The notes under the pieces are model-generated. The model was not told the origin of the DNA. It saw only the letters and a list, made by a program, of their open reading frames with translations, and did not search any database. The translations under genes were made by a program, and so were the position numbers. Positions 21,775 to 32,420 of a stretch of 64,000 nt of DNA are shown here, piece after piece. This DNA is from Fragilariopsis cylindrus CCMP1102 (Eukaryota > Bacillariophyta > Bacillariophyceae > Bacillariales > Bacillariaceae), in assembly GCA_900095095.1 (NCBI GenBank), contig FMBT01000392.1, positions 91,313-155,312 of the forward strand, given 5' to 3'. Numbering within the stretch: position 1 is the first letter of the stretch; each line of letters begins with the position of its first letter.

Positions 21775-23732
21775 ATGAGGAGTACATTTATCCCAACATT
21801 CCTACTTACAACATCATTCCGCACTCCCTTCACCGTCAGCTCCTTTTGCATACCTTCGTCGTTTTTCAAATCCTCCAAAGTCCATAACGTAAAAACTCAA
21901 ATCAAAATGTCATCAACAGAAATCGATAAGCAGAACGAAAAAAACTTAATTCTGGTAGTCGGTAGTGCGAACCAAGATTTGACTAGTACTTCGGATGTTT
22001 TACCCACGCTTGGCGAGACTATAATGGGAAAGGATTTCGCAATTGCATGTGGCGGAAAAGGAGCAAACCAAGCCGTAGCAGCAGCGTCACTAGGAATGGC
22101 ACCGGTTGCAATGGTAACTAGAGTCGGTGACGATTTATTTGGAAGAAACCTTCTGGATAACTTTCGACGCGTTGGGGTGAATTATTTTAGTGAAGCAGAA
22201 ACTGTACTCAATGCAACACCGTCGGGAGTTGCCAGTATTGTGGTCGACGCAAAATCCGGTGACAATCAAATTATAGTAACTCCGGGAGCCAATTACAAAT
22301 TGACGCAAGAGGACGTGCGACAGAAAATTATGGATATAAAACCATCCCAAGTTTTGGTCCAGCTAGAAATCCTACCAAGAGTTGCATTTGAGGCCCTAAA
22401 AGCGGGAAAAGATGTTGGAGCGACGACAATTTTAAACAGCGCTCCGGCTCCTTTTGGATGGAGTTTAGAAGAACCCGAGATGCAATTCTATAAATACGTT
22501 GATATTCTCATATTAAACGAGACCGAGTTGGAAAAGGTGGCATACAACGGTAAAGAATCAGGTGACGAAGAGACTCTTGCAAAGTCACTGATAACGAAAG
22601 GGGTTGGGAATGCTGTGATTGTGACGTTAGGAGCTAGGGGAGCGATGATTGTCGAAAAGAATGATCAAGGAGGAATTGAGACCGTCATCGTCGATGCTCC
22701 CGAGGATCTTCCAGCACGAAAGCTTCCTGTTAAAAACACGGTTGGGGCAGGAGACTCTTTTTGTGGAGCATTAGCAGCCTATCGATCGACTGGCCTCTCT
22801 CTAGCAGATGCTGCCAGATATGCATGCGGAGTAGCGAGCATGACTATTCGAAAGGATGGAGCACAAACTTCATATCCACTTTATGACGAGTTACCGGATT
22901 GTCTGAAACTGAAAGATAGGCCTGCAAAACGTTCAAAGACATCGCTTAAACCTATCATCACTTTTGTAACCGGAAACAAGAAAAAACTGGAAGAAGTAAA
23001 ACAGATCCTTTCTTCTTCGGAAGGGGATGCTGCGTTTGAGTTAACTAACGTTAAGCTGGATTTACCCGGTGAGTCATTCTTCTCGATCTCCAATACCACA
23101 GATACTTTTTTCCATTCGTATTTTGACTTCTCACTTTCATTCTTTCTCCTCTATGCCAGAACTGCAAGGAGATCCAGTTGAAATTGCGACAGAAAAATGT
23201 CGCCTGGCTGCAGAGAAAGTAAAGGGTGCTGTGTTTACCGAAGACACGTCTCTTTGCTTCAATGCTCTCAATGGACTACCCGGGTGAGCCATTCTTCTCG
23301 ATCTTCAATACCACAAACACCTTTTTGTTCTTGTTCTTTCATTCGTATTTTGACTTCTCACTTTCATTATCTCTCCGCTATGCGAAATCTAAAAATAGAC
23401 CTTACATTAAGTGGTTCTTAGATAATTGCGGTCATACAGGGTTGAACAAAATGTTAGATGGCTTCGAAGATCGGACTGCATACGCCCAAACAATTGTGGC
23501 TTATACAACTGGTCCCGATGCAGAAATTCATGTTTTCGATGGTAGAACCGACGGGAAAATCGTGACGGCTCGCGGTCCAACTGACTTTGGCTGGGATCCT
23601 GTATTCGAACCTAATGAGGGTCATGGAAAGACCTACGCAGAAATGAGCAAGGATTTCAAAAACACTATTAGTCATAGGGGTCGTTCGTTTGAAAAGTTTC
23701 GAACCTTTTTACATGAAAGCTTAAAGTCGTAA
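21775..23732 (+). CDS. ribokinase (PfkB) - inosine triphosphate pyrophosphatase fusion, three exons
   Basis: Exons 21775-23068, 23160-23283 and 23399-23732 close the frame exactly, giving 583 residues. Residues ~57-375 are a complete PfkB sugar kinase of ribokinase type: [15 protein letters not shown] substrate motif, NETELEK, and the catalytic/anion-hole motif [14 protein letters not shown]. It phosphorylates ribose, or possibly a nucleoside or deoxyribose. After a short basic linker ([10 protein letters not shown]), residues ~396-583 are an ITPA/Ham1/RdgB pyrophosphatase: [59 protein letters not shown]. That enzyme removes ITP, dITP and XTP from nucleotide pools. An internal ATG at 21907 (MSSTEIDK) would drop a Ser/Phe-rich presequence, so mitochondrial and cytosolic forms are both possible. 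Both introns fall in the ITPase part and are sisters. Confidence 0.92.
23069..23159 (+). repeat. intron 1 of the ribokinase-ITPase gene, sister of intron 2
   Basis: 91 bp, GTGAGTCATTC...TATGCCAG. Nearly the whole length aligns with intron 2 (23284-23398), with about 90% identity by eye apart from one ~12-bp gap. Confidence 0.9.
23284..23398 (+). repeat. intron 2 of the ribokinase-ITPase gene, sister of intron 1
   Basis: 115 bp, GTGAGCCATTC...AAAATAG. It shares the 5' splice region and the blocks CATTCTTCTCGATC, CAATACCACA, CATTCGTATTTTGACTTCTC and ACTTTCATT with intron 1. Where intron 1 ends CTATGCCAG, this one reads CTATGCGAA and splices at an AG about 12 bp further on. Confidence 0.9.
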
Positions 23733-24941
23733 TAAAAGAAAGATCATCTACTTGCTAGCATAAGACTGCCAGGGAAGCCAAAGCGATATATTGTTATCTC
23801 AGATCTACGAAATGAAGCACGATAGTACATGTATGTTGTTGTATGAATAACTCAAATTAATTTTAAACTATTATCGCTTCGTCCACACTATACTTTTATC
23901 AAACTGATTCAGAAATTTAGGGGTCAGGTGTGAGTAATCTATTTTTGGTTACAAACACAAACACCTCATTATGTACCATCGAAACGTAAGACAACGCTTC
24001 ATGGATCACGGAGTGTTGGAATTTCAATCGGTACTTTAACGAACAAAATGAGAAATTATCCATTTCCTATGCTATTGTAAGGATGTTGCTAATAATGTAA
24101 AAAGTGAAGTAAGAGATGATCAGAAGTCACTGGGTGCTTTTACTGGTACTTGTATCATCTTCATATTAGCAAATAATTTTAGATTTATTTGTTTTATATT
24201 ATTCTTAATGTACTACTGGGTGTTTCATTTTGGGAGAGCTGTGCTAGCTAGTCTACTCTTCTCTTCTCATTTTGACGAAACTTACATATACCAGACTAAT
24301 ATAAGAGGAAAAAGAAGATTACTCCTGCCCAAGGGACAAGGTGTTTGTGGGAGTGATGCTATTTTCTGCAACAAGAAGGAGACGACTACAGAGGTAGGTG
24401 TGGCCTCATTTTCTATTATTGGTGGTATGTTTTGACGTGTTTTTATAGGATTTTAAACACATTATATCATAATGCCTGTAAACTTAAGACGACATCTTAA
24501 TTCCAGAAACAACTGAGTCCCTTCCAATAACTTACTCTTACAATATAGGTGAGCTTGCTATTAGTTTATTGTAGTTTTCACATAAAGTGAACGGTTGACG
24601 TAAGGGCCGGTTTCTGTGTTTTTTATAACGGGTGTGAACAACATAATCCGGCGTCCGTCCACCCATCGGCCACAAAGGAAATTAAGCCATCACTTTTATT
24701 TTCTATCCATCACAACACATCAATCCAGCAGCTACTATAATAGTACAAGTAACTAGAGCAAGGGAGTGTGCCAAGATAACGACGACGACCATAAATACAA
24801 TATAGTATTTCAACACGGCTAGAAATAATTGGAATTTTCACCATAGACATCGACATCTATCACATCTGCCCAACACATTTTCCTGTACGAAGTAATACTA
24901 ATAAGTACATAATAGAAAAGAAAAAGAAAAATTGCCATATA
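23733..24941. other. intergenic region, nothing recognised
   Basis: 1.2 kb of AT-rich sequence between two plus-strand genes. Short open frames (for example 24208-24435) lack any coding signature. No RNA gene or clear repeat was seen. Confidence 0.5.
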
Positions 24942-26496
24942 ATGACGATGTGTTCACGAAGTATAGTTCAGCGGAGTAGCACAGCAGTTGCTTTATTTTG
25001 GATTTTCTTCAATAGCAGTACACATGCATTCTCTGGTCAAAATCAATTGCCTGCTGCGGCTTCCACCAATCCACTACAACAACAATTATTGACGAAAACG
25101 ACAACTACTACGACATCATCATCATCATGCTTGTGGCTGGTCCCTCCCCCTGGTTCAGGTTATGCTGGTCCAGAATTAGAAATCAATGAAATGCCTGATA
25201 CGTATGATCCTATGATGGAATATCCAGGAACGATGCGACCTGGACGGACACCCGAAAATATGCCTTTTCATGATTTACCAATTGGTGATGATGATCCAGA
25301 TCCAGTACCGTGGCCACATTTTCAACAAATTGAGGTATGTATGATGTATACTGTCATACAAGTAGTACTGAATATATTGTGATTTTTTTTCTCTCTTGCT
25401 CTTCCTTTTTGTGTATTCGTTCTACTTTATTCTAATTTCGAAACCCTTTTTGTTGTTTATCCATTCAGTGGCATCATCGATGGGCGCCACCACATCCTCA
25501 TCCAATACCAATGGAAGATTTTATTGAACAACAGGGCCGATGGTACGTTCGCAGCAAAATAAATAGAAGTTCTTTCTTACTTTAGATACTATGTTCTTTT
25601 GTTTTTTTTAACTCTTTTCGGGTTCCATCTCACTCACACATACTCGCACTCATCCAATCAAACAAACACAATATTAATAATGAAATGCCAGGGCGACACC
25701 GGAAATGGAAGCAGAAATGAGAGCGGGAAGTCGTCGGGCCTCGAGGACACGACGAGAAATGGAAGAAGAGCAAAAGAGAGACACACTTATTATGGATGAT
25801 GACGACGACGATGATGATATGGCAGAGGAATTACCGCAGGACTTAGGTGAGGGTATGTTCGGACAATTGGGTTCAACTGATGACGCAAAGATTATTGCGG
25901 ATGCAACCTCCCCAGAAATGATGGATAAGGAAAAAGAAACTAAATCGGCAGATGACGAAGAAGATGGAGAAGATGATGCTGGTCTCGATGACTTCTTATT
26001 AGATCTAGGATTGGATTCATTGGGTGACGATGACGATGATGATGATGATTCAGGCATCGTGGACGATGATGACGACGACGACGATGATGATGACGACGAT
26101 ACAGCTATCGTGAACGTTGAAGAAAGTGCAGACGAATTTGTAGATGACGTAGAACCAAGTAGAGTTTCAATTAAAGTCCCTACTAAGAAATCATCACCGG
26201 GGATAACACGGGGATTAGAAGATGTCATGTTAATTGATGACGACGACGATGATAACTCTACAGAAGAAGAGAGTGCCAATCCCGACGTTACAGCTTCGAT
26301 TGATGTCGACGATGATGATGATCTAGAACTTGGATTAGACGAAGACGATGACTTAGATGATTCCATGGAAGTACCATTAGAGGACGACTTCGACGATAGC
26401 AACGAACTAGAGGGTGAGAACTTTTTTGATGACGGAGGATTTGATTATGACGATGGAGATGGAGGAGGGGATTTCGATGGCGGTGGTTTTGATTGA
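24942..26496 (+). CDS. plastid-targeted protein with conserved Pro/Trp-rich domain and long acidic tail, three exons
   Basis: Exons 24942-25334, 25469-25542 and 25692-26496; the introns (GTATGT...CAG, GTACGT...CAG) close the frame to ~423 residues. The signal peptide (STAVALFWIFFNSSTHAF|SGQ) ends in an AF junction typical of diatom plastid bipartite signals. The mature N-terminal part is compact and looks conserved (PPPGSGYAGPELEINEMPD, DPMMEYPGTMRPGRTPENMP, DPVPWPHFQQIEWHHRW, PHPHPIPMEDF, QGRWATPEMEAEMR). The remaining ~230 residues are extremely acidic, with several poly-Asp runs from (GAY)n microsatellites, and end in a Gly/Asp/Phe repeat (GGDFDGGGFD). I do not recognise the family. It is probably a stromal protein; the acidic tail could bind cations or basic partners (inference). 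Confidence 0.8.
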
Positions 26497-26564
26497 TCAA
26501 ATTTTACATCTTAATTTGCTTTATTATAATTTATACATAAATAGTATTTATGATATTACGAAAT

Positions 26565-28075
26565 TTATAGTTCACCAATATAATCACTACTCAATGTTTC
26601 CATGGCCTCAAGATCAGTTGAGTCCAAAAATACTGGACTAGTCAATAGTCTTGATAGCTCTTCAATATGACCTTTTTTACTAGATCGTGGAATGACACTA
26701 ACAAATTCCGAGTAGAGAGAGAGAGAGAGAAAAGAAAGAAACGGGATATTAATTTATGCTGGTCCACAAGATCAGTTATTACATAAATTTTAGCAGATAC
26801 TCCATATCCTGATTTTGACGTACCTCATATCATTTTGCAAAGCCCAACTCAGTACAACCTCAGCAACACTTCTTGAATGTTTTTCGGCAATATGAGCGAC
26901 AACGGTTGAAGTCAATACGGGATTCTCTGGAACGTTTCTGTGTTGGGTACCTAAAGTTGAATATGAAACAAACTCAATATTGTACTCTAGACAGAGTTCT
27001 CTCAGCTCACGAGATGTATCAATTGGGTCACTGTGAGCCTGTACAGCATCCGGTAATCGAGGAGTTGGGTTGTTCTCTCCACCTTCGATACGCTCATTTA
27101 CAAATTGAATGATATCCAATAGCTCATTAGGATGGATATTAGACAAGCCTATTCGCTTTGATGTGTAATCTAGACCAACAACGGCTTCCATGGCTTTCCA
27201 CGCATCACGTAAATCCAATGTTGATGGTGGATTATCACATCTTGGATGCCATCCTAAGTTAAATTATTAGGTTTAAGTTACACAAAGATAATCACAAGCA
27301 ACAAAACAGAAAAATGTCAGGAATAAGAATGAGATACACAATATAACAGTAGCAAGTCTTGAACAAAGCATGCCCGTGCGATACATCGTCGTAAAAGTAA
27401 ATCACCTTTCCAGCATTGTGGTGCATGTATATAGTAGACATCTAACGGGAACGGGACTCCTTCCTGTGATTCTTCCGGATAAATATCTTCGCACGATCCT
27501 ACAAGTTCTTGTCGACTATTAGAGGCATGGAGACGGATATCGGAGAAAGATGTCAACGACCAGGGTGGTATCTTAGTAGAAATTTCAAGATTATCACAAT
27601 TTAAATCCTTTTTGGTAAAAAAATCGGTCAGAGATCTTCCTACTTCACCCTGATCGTACCACCATTCAGCTGTTACATATCGTTCCCATGGAAATTATAA
27701 AAGGAAAAGAAGAAAAAAACAGCGACGATGATTGATGATAAGTCAGTCAGTCGTCACAACAACAACTAAAGCACGAATATATAAAATATGTATGACACGC
27801 ACCTTCTGCCGTATCGAATTTTCTAAAGCCGGATTCCAAAGCCATTGTAACTACATCGTACGTGTTTCCTCCCAGTGCCCTACAATTATGACGAAGCAAC
27901 AGCATGACACCATTAAGTTAGATCTCATACGAAAAGAAGAAGAAAAGCATGCGGTGTTATATAACAGCATCACATTGATGAATATAAAATTCAAATAAAA
28001 GAAGAGGAATTAGACTCACGCAGTCCCAAATCCAACGCCGATGGAGGAATTTGAAAGTTGCCATGCATAGCTCAT
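26565..28075 (-). CDS. aldo/keto reductase, five exons
   Basis: Exons 28075-28020, 27879-27803, 27669-27406, 27253-26824 and 26697-26565 close the frame exactly to 319 residues, the usual size for this family. The sequence follows the AKR fold in order: SSIGVGFGTAALGG; catalytic Asp in FRKFDTAE; Tyr in WWYDQGEVG; Lys in ISTKIPPW; His in VYYIHAPQCW; then DAWKAMEAVV, IGLSNIHPNEL, ELCLEYNIEFVSYSTLG, VVLSWALQNDM and the NADPH-binding VIPRSSKKGH. Two extra residues separate the Asp and Tyr blocks compared with the usual DTAxxYGNE. The enzyme should reduce aldehydes or ketones with NADPH in the cytosol; the substrate is unknown. The last intron has a (CT)n polypyrimidine tract before its acceptor. 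Confidence 0.9.
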
Positions 28076-29057
28076 GTTGCTTAATCAGAAAGACAGATAA
28101 GTTCAAAATTATTGTACACCAGAAAAAAAACTCAGAGATGAAAGTCAATGCAACTAGAATCTTATTTCTGTTGTGCTAGAAAATGCTTCTCGTTGCTTTT
28201 TACACAACATGCATATTATTCATTTTCGAATATTTCTCTCGTATCTTATTGGAAACGGGACTCGAATACTTCATTCACGGGAAAATTTAAAAAGATTTTA
28301 CGATAAAAGAAAATTGGACAGCTATCTTTCTCTCTCAGTTCCAAGTATAGTAGATCAGCACATTGATGTTTGCAAGACAATGCATATAGCAGTATCGTCA
28401 TACTGTAATAAAAGTCGATTTGGTGGGTCACAATTTGGTAGAAAACTCAAAATTGCTACCGTAGTAGGGCAGGTAGGGCAATCCGAAGTAGAGCGTGCGT
28501 TCGAAGGAATCGAATCAAGTAGTCTCCTAAAGTCAAAGAAGGAGATTCCATTAGAAGGGATGACAATATATTGAAACGACGACGAAAGACGAAGAGGACA
28601 GCAGCATCGAAAAAGGACAAAAGTAGTACTTATAACTTCAGCTTCGTCTCCTTACAGTACATAAAATTTATAATAGATCACTCAATACTCAATCACCGGA
28701 TGACAGCAGTAGAATGTACTGTATACAATCTGAGAAAAAGATCCGAATGGATCCATATCTCTCTCACAATAAATATGTAGAAACGTAGTATTCACATATA
28801 TATATATATATCGATTATCTTTTATGCAGATATGTCATCATTGGATTTCTTTTTTAAATTTTATTCCTCATTGATTGTTTTATTTATTAAATTTCTTCCC
28901 ATTGTAATACAGTAGCGTTAAGTGTTGCAGATGACGTTTTGCCATATTGTTATTGTTATTATTATTATAATTACATTTTCATATCACTTGAATTGACTTT
29001 AAACTTTTTCAAATAAAATCATTTTCTTTTTCTCAAAATTCTCAAATTCTAAATTCT
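28076..29057. other. intergenic region with an orphan open frame
   Basis: Between the 5' end of the minus-strand AKR gene and the 3' end of the next minus-strand gene. A plus-strand frame at 28173-28574 is open for 133 codons and ends in a plausible helical stretch (VGQSEVERAFEGIES), but it lacks a good ATG and similarity, so it is not called. A (TA)n microsatellite lies at 28798-28811. Confidence 0.45.
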
Positions 29058-29659
29058 TTACTCTTGTTGATTCGTCATTCGTGTAGGAACTGAGGATCCA
29101 ACTCCATTACCATTAGCATCAATTTGATCTAATCTTAAATCATTCCAACCCTCTTCTCTTCTTCGTCTTTCCGCAGCTAGTAGTAATAGTATTATATATC
29201 ACATATATATATGTATGTATGTATGTATATATATTATTCGGTTGTTGTCAAAAGAAAAGATAAACGAAAGAAGGAAAAAAAAGAAAATTAAAAAATATAA
29301 ACCTATTTTGAATTTAAAGATATATATACATATAACTTATATATATATATATCTATAACTTGTATAAAGATTAACTTACCATTATTAGCAGCCGATGCAG
29401 AATTACCAGTAGGTGAAACAACAATAGCATCCGCATCGAGTTCACCTTCTTCTAGTAATGGTGCAACAGCTGCCTCGTGTCGTGCAATTTCAACTTCATC
29501 ATCACTCAATGTATCAGCAGCCCATGCTTCATCCACGATGTGTAATGCAACCGGTACAGTACTACTACTGCTACTACCCGCTGATGATGATGATGATGAT
29601 GATGTAAATGGTCGACGTGTATACCTCGTCACAGAAGAATAATTACTATCGGATGGCAT
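29058..29659 (-). CDS. probable anaphase-promoting complex subunit 13 (APC13-like), two exons
   Basis: Exons 29659-29380 and 29176-29058; the intron (GTAAGT...CTAG) closes the frame to 132 residues. After a Ser-rich start, residues ~38-65 read LHIVDEAWAADTLSDDEVEI. This resembles the APC13 signature, in which an acidic 'DxxW..D.L..d.V' motif is followed by a short acidic stretch and a 'W.DL.L' motif. Here the second exon supplies EEGWNDLRLDQID. APC13 is a tiny scaffold subunit that steadies TPR subunits of the APC/C ubiquitin ligase. The length is somewhat above the ~75-130 usual range because of Ser and Asn/Ala inserts. No other candidate family came to mind; the match is by eye and short. 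Confidence 0.5.
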
Positions 29660-30330
29660 TGTTATTGTTGTTATTGTTATTGTTGTTGTTTAATGTTTAG
29701 TTTTCTTTTCCGATTTAATGGATTCAACTACAGTAGCTAGTTATAAGGATTACTGTTGTTATGCTCTTTATTTGTAGTGTCGTGAGATGTTCTCTATTAT
29801 TTGATCTCGTTCTAGTCACATATTGTACTGATGATCAGTTCTTGCTTCTTGTATTCTTGAACTTGTTTATCGAAGTTGTGGTAACAGTTGTAAGTTTAGT
29901 TTTTTTTCTTTTTATTGTCATTTTGATTTCGAATTTGGGGGATCGAGGCGAGAGGGAGGTTTCATTTTATATTGATACGATTCATTCGAATCAAATTATC
30001 CGTGACTGAATTTTATTGAATGACCTTGCTCTCAAAAAAATGAGCATGACTGAAAATTATTTTTAATTCGTGCTTCATTATTTGGATCTTACTCAAAGAT
30101 TGATTTTCAAATTTCTGAAAATTTTTATTGCCTTCGATTTTGAGATTTCTCCATCTTACTTCTGAAGTTACTGTATTATATTGTGTTGTGCTTATTGTCG
30201 ATACAATATAGAAGAAAAAGCTAAACTAAAGGAGTACTCTGCCTCTGTCAGCTTGACTACTCCTTCGAAGTAAGTTATTAATAATAGCGAATTCTAAGAA
30301 GTGTTCTATTTTATTTGATTTGATTTGAAG
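29660..30330. other. intergenic region between divergent genes
   Basis: Shared 5' interval of a minus-strand and a plus-strand gene. A (GTT)n tract lies immediately upstream of 29659. A hydrophobic open frame at 29761-30009 is probably spurious. Confidence 0.45.
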
Positions 30331-31485
30331 ATGGAATCTCCTGACGACGGCGACGTCAACGATAATAAGCACAATAATAACAACAGTAACAATAACAATA
30401 ACAATAATAACAATAACAATGGTAACAATAATAACAATAACAATAACAATTCATACAATGAATCTGTGAAAACTTTTATAGAATATAAAATGTCCTCAGA
30501 TCCAGGATATTTTGCAAAAGGATTAGAACAACGTCATTATGAACTTTGTCAAGTATGTCCATTACGACGACAACGACAAGAAGAAGAAGAAGAAGAAATT
30601 GCGCAAATTAAAAACACATCATCATCATCATCATCATCATCATCATTATCATCATTAGCAGTAGGAGTACCAATACTTTTATTGCCACTACGGATTAATT
30701 TAATACGAAGCACTATACTTGGTTGTTCTCAATCATTGAATATTAATTCTATAAAGTCTATAGTGGAACAAATAAATAATAGATATTGGATAAAACAAGC
30801 GGGGATGCAATTTAATTTAATTGATGTGAAAGAACGATATTGTACATTAGGACCAACAATTGAAAATGAGATACAACATTTTATTACACATCAATTAAAA
30901 CGTGGTACTGATGGGAAAATGATGTATAAGAAAGAAAGACGACATAAATTTTGTAATGTATTACTTTCATCTTTTTTGGATAATAGTAGCTGTAGTAATA
31001 ATAATAAGAATAATAAGAATAATAATAATAGTAAAAATGATTTATTAGAAACAACATCAAATATATATGACATTTGGTTTATTGATATGGTCGGACAACA
31101 ATCTCAAGGACAATGTATTGATCGTACGTCACGTACAATAATTATGGGTGAACGTAGTACAAAGGGATATAATGAACCAACGAAACGACCACATGATTGT
31201 ATAGCAAAGACAGCTGCTCATGAATTAGGTCATGCCTTATCATTAAATCATCCACAAAAGGGAATGAAATTTGATGATGGACGAAATCAAATTTTATCAT
31301 CAGCATCATCATCATCATCATCATCGAAATCGAAATATAATAACAAGGATAATAGTAATAGTAATAAAAATTTAATGAGTGGTGGTTCAGATATTAAGGG
31401 TGGTGGTGGATCATATTTAGAACAATGGCAATGTAGTATTGCAAGAGAAGCTGCACAAACATTTCTAAACAAACACAGATACTAG
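30331..31485 (+). CDS. metzincin-like zinc metalloprotease
   Basis: About 384 residues from the ATG at 30331 (MESPDDGDV). No signal peptide is visible. Residues ~12-45 are almost pure Asn from an (AAY)n microsatellite, and a Ser run and further Asn/Ser/Lys inserts break up the domain. The core is clear: AAHELGHALSLNHP at ~295-308 gives the zinc ligands His-Glu-x-x-His...His. NLMSGGSD at ~345 supplies the Met-turn of metzincins. The third ligand spacing HExxHxxxxxH is right, but the usual Gly before the last His is Ser. The preceding part (LPLRINLIRS... IKSIVEQINNRYWIKQAGMQFNL) resembles the start of matrixin-like catalytic domains. It is presumably an intracellular or unconventionally secreted protease; substrate unknown. 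Confidence 0.7.
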   Translation: MESPDDGDVNDNKHNNNNSNNNNNNNNNNNGNNNNNNNNNSYNESVKTFIEYKMSSDPGYFAKGLEQRHYELCQVCPLRRQRQEEEEEEIAQIKNTSSSSSSSSSLSSLAVGVPILLLPLRINLIRSTILGCSQSLNINSIKSIVEQINNRYWIKQAGMQFNLIDVKERYCTLGPTIENEIQHFITHQLKRGTDGKMMYKKERRHKFCNVLLSSFLDNSSCSNNNKNNKNNNNSKNDLLETTSNIYDIWFIDMVGQQSQGQCIDRTSRTIIMGERSTKGYNEPTKRPHDCIAKTAAHELGHALSLNHPQKGMKFDDGRNQILSSASSSSSSSKSKYNNKDNSNSNKNLMSGGSDIKGGGGSYLEQWQCSIAREAAQTFLNKHRY

Positions 31486-31803
31486 CTTCACTCAATAAAG
31501 ATAAATTAAATAGATAAATAAATTCGTTCGAACTGTAGTAAAAAATAGTTTGAATTTTGTTTTAGAAAGTAGTATTGTATATAATATAACCTTATGATAT
31601 ATTGGTATGTTAAATTGATCTTTCTTGTTGTTCATATATCAGGGATTTATATTAAGATTAGCTTTTGGATCATAATACTGCTGTACTACAAATGCTTGTT
31701 TTTTTTGGTTTATATTTTATATATTCCGTTTCGTGTAGTGCCATAGCTACTTTTATTCAATAATATTTCACATGAACGGCGTTTTATTGTAATGCGTGCC
31801 AAG

Positions 31804-31837
31804 TCAAATCAAATCAAATCAAATCAAATCAAATCAA
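31804..31837 (+). repeat. (AAATC)n pentamer tandem repeat
   Basis: About seven perfect copies of aaatc, followed at once by three copies of ggaca. Confidence 0.85.
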
Positions 31838-32247
31838 GCAGGACAGGACAGGACATTCAGGATATTGTACTGTAGAAGCACTAAATATTCCATATTACTT
31901 ACAGTATCATTAAATCGTTGGTGAACAAGTATGGTATTGTTGCAGATTAATGCAGATTTTTTTTCTTAAAAAGGAGTATTATGAGCGATGAAAAGGCAGG
32001 CATCATACAGTAGTACAGCCAAAAAATACCCTTTCAATATGCAATATACAATATGCAAGTAATTTAATTGATCGTCCAATTATTTGCTCTAGTCATTGAC
32101 TGAATCCTGAACCCTGAATCCTGAATCCTGGATCAATATTCATCGTTGCCGTTATAGTTGTTGCTATAGTTATAGTTGCTGTTGTTGCTGTTGCTGTTGT
32201 TGATGTTATTGTTAATCGCGTATATTTCATCAGAAAAGGAGGAGGAG

Positions 32248-32345
32248 CTGAGCTGAGCTGAGCTGAGCTGAGCTGAGCTGAGCTGAGCTGAGCTGAGCTG
32301 AGCTGAGCTGAGCTGAGCTGAGCTGAGCTGAGCTGAGCTGAGCTG
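32248..32345 (+). repeat. (GAGCT)n pentamer array of about 19-20 perfect units
   Basis: Uninterrupted gagct repeats over ~98 bp. Each unit junction contains the palindrome AGCT, so both strands carry a regular AGCT ladder. The array is GC-richer than its surroundings and perfectly homogeneous, indicating recent expansion. Confidence 0.95.
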
Positions 32346-32420
32346 TTGTTATGATGATGTTCGACTGTGATGTATTTTACAGGGTAGAATACTAGTTTTT
32401 TTTTTGGGTATGAGAATTAA

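Larger units (their letters stand above)
31486..32420. other. repeat-rich intergenic region between convergent genes
   Basis: No gene. It holds three unrelated pentamer or short tandem arrays (31804-31837, 31841-31855 and 32248-32345), a GTT/GCT trinucleotide tract near 32150-32210 and an ATTA repeat at ~32416-32428. Confidence 0.6.

Noticed and set aside
25674-26402. Long minus-strand frame of Ser-rich sequence
   Set aside because: It is the antisense of the poly-Asp tail of the plastid protein; the Ser/Ile runs are the reverse complement of GAY repeats.
28173-28574. 133-codon plus-strand open frame between two minus-strand genes
   Set aside because: No good ATG at the start, no recognisable family, and composition consistent with AT-rich spacer; only its last 40 codons look protein-like.
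31804-32345. Regular repeats considered as a CRISPR array or centromeric satellite
   Set aside because: The units are 5-bp tandem repeats without spacers, and the host is eukaryotic; they are plain microsatellites.
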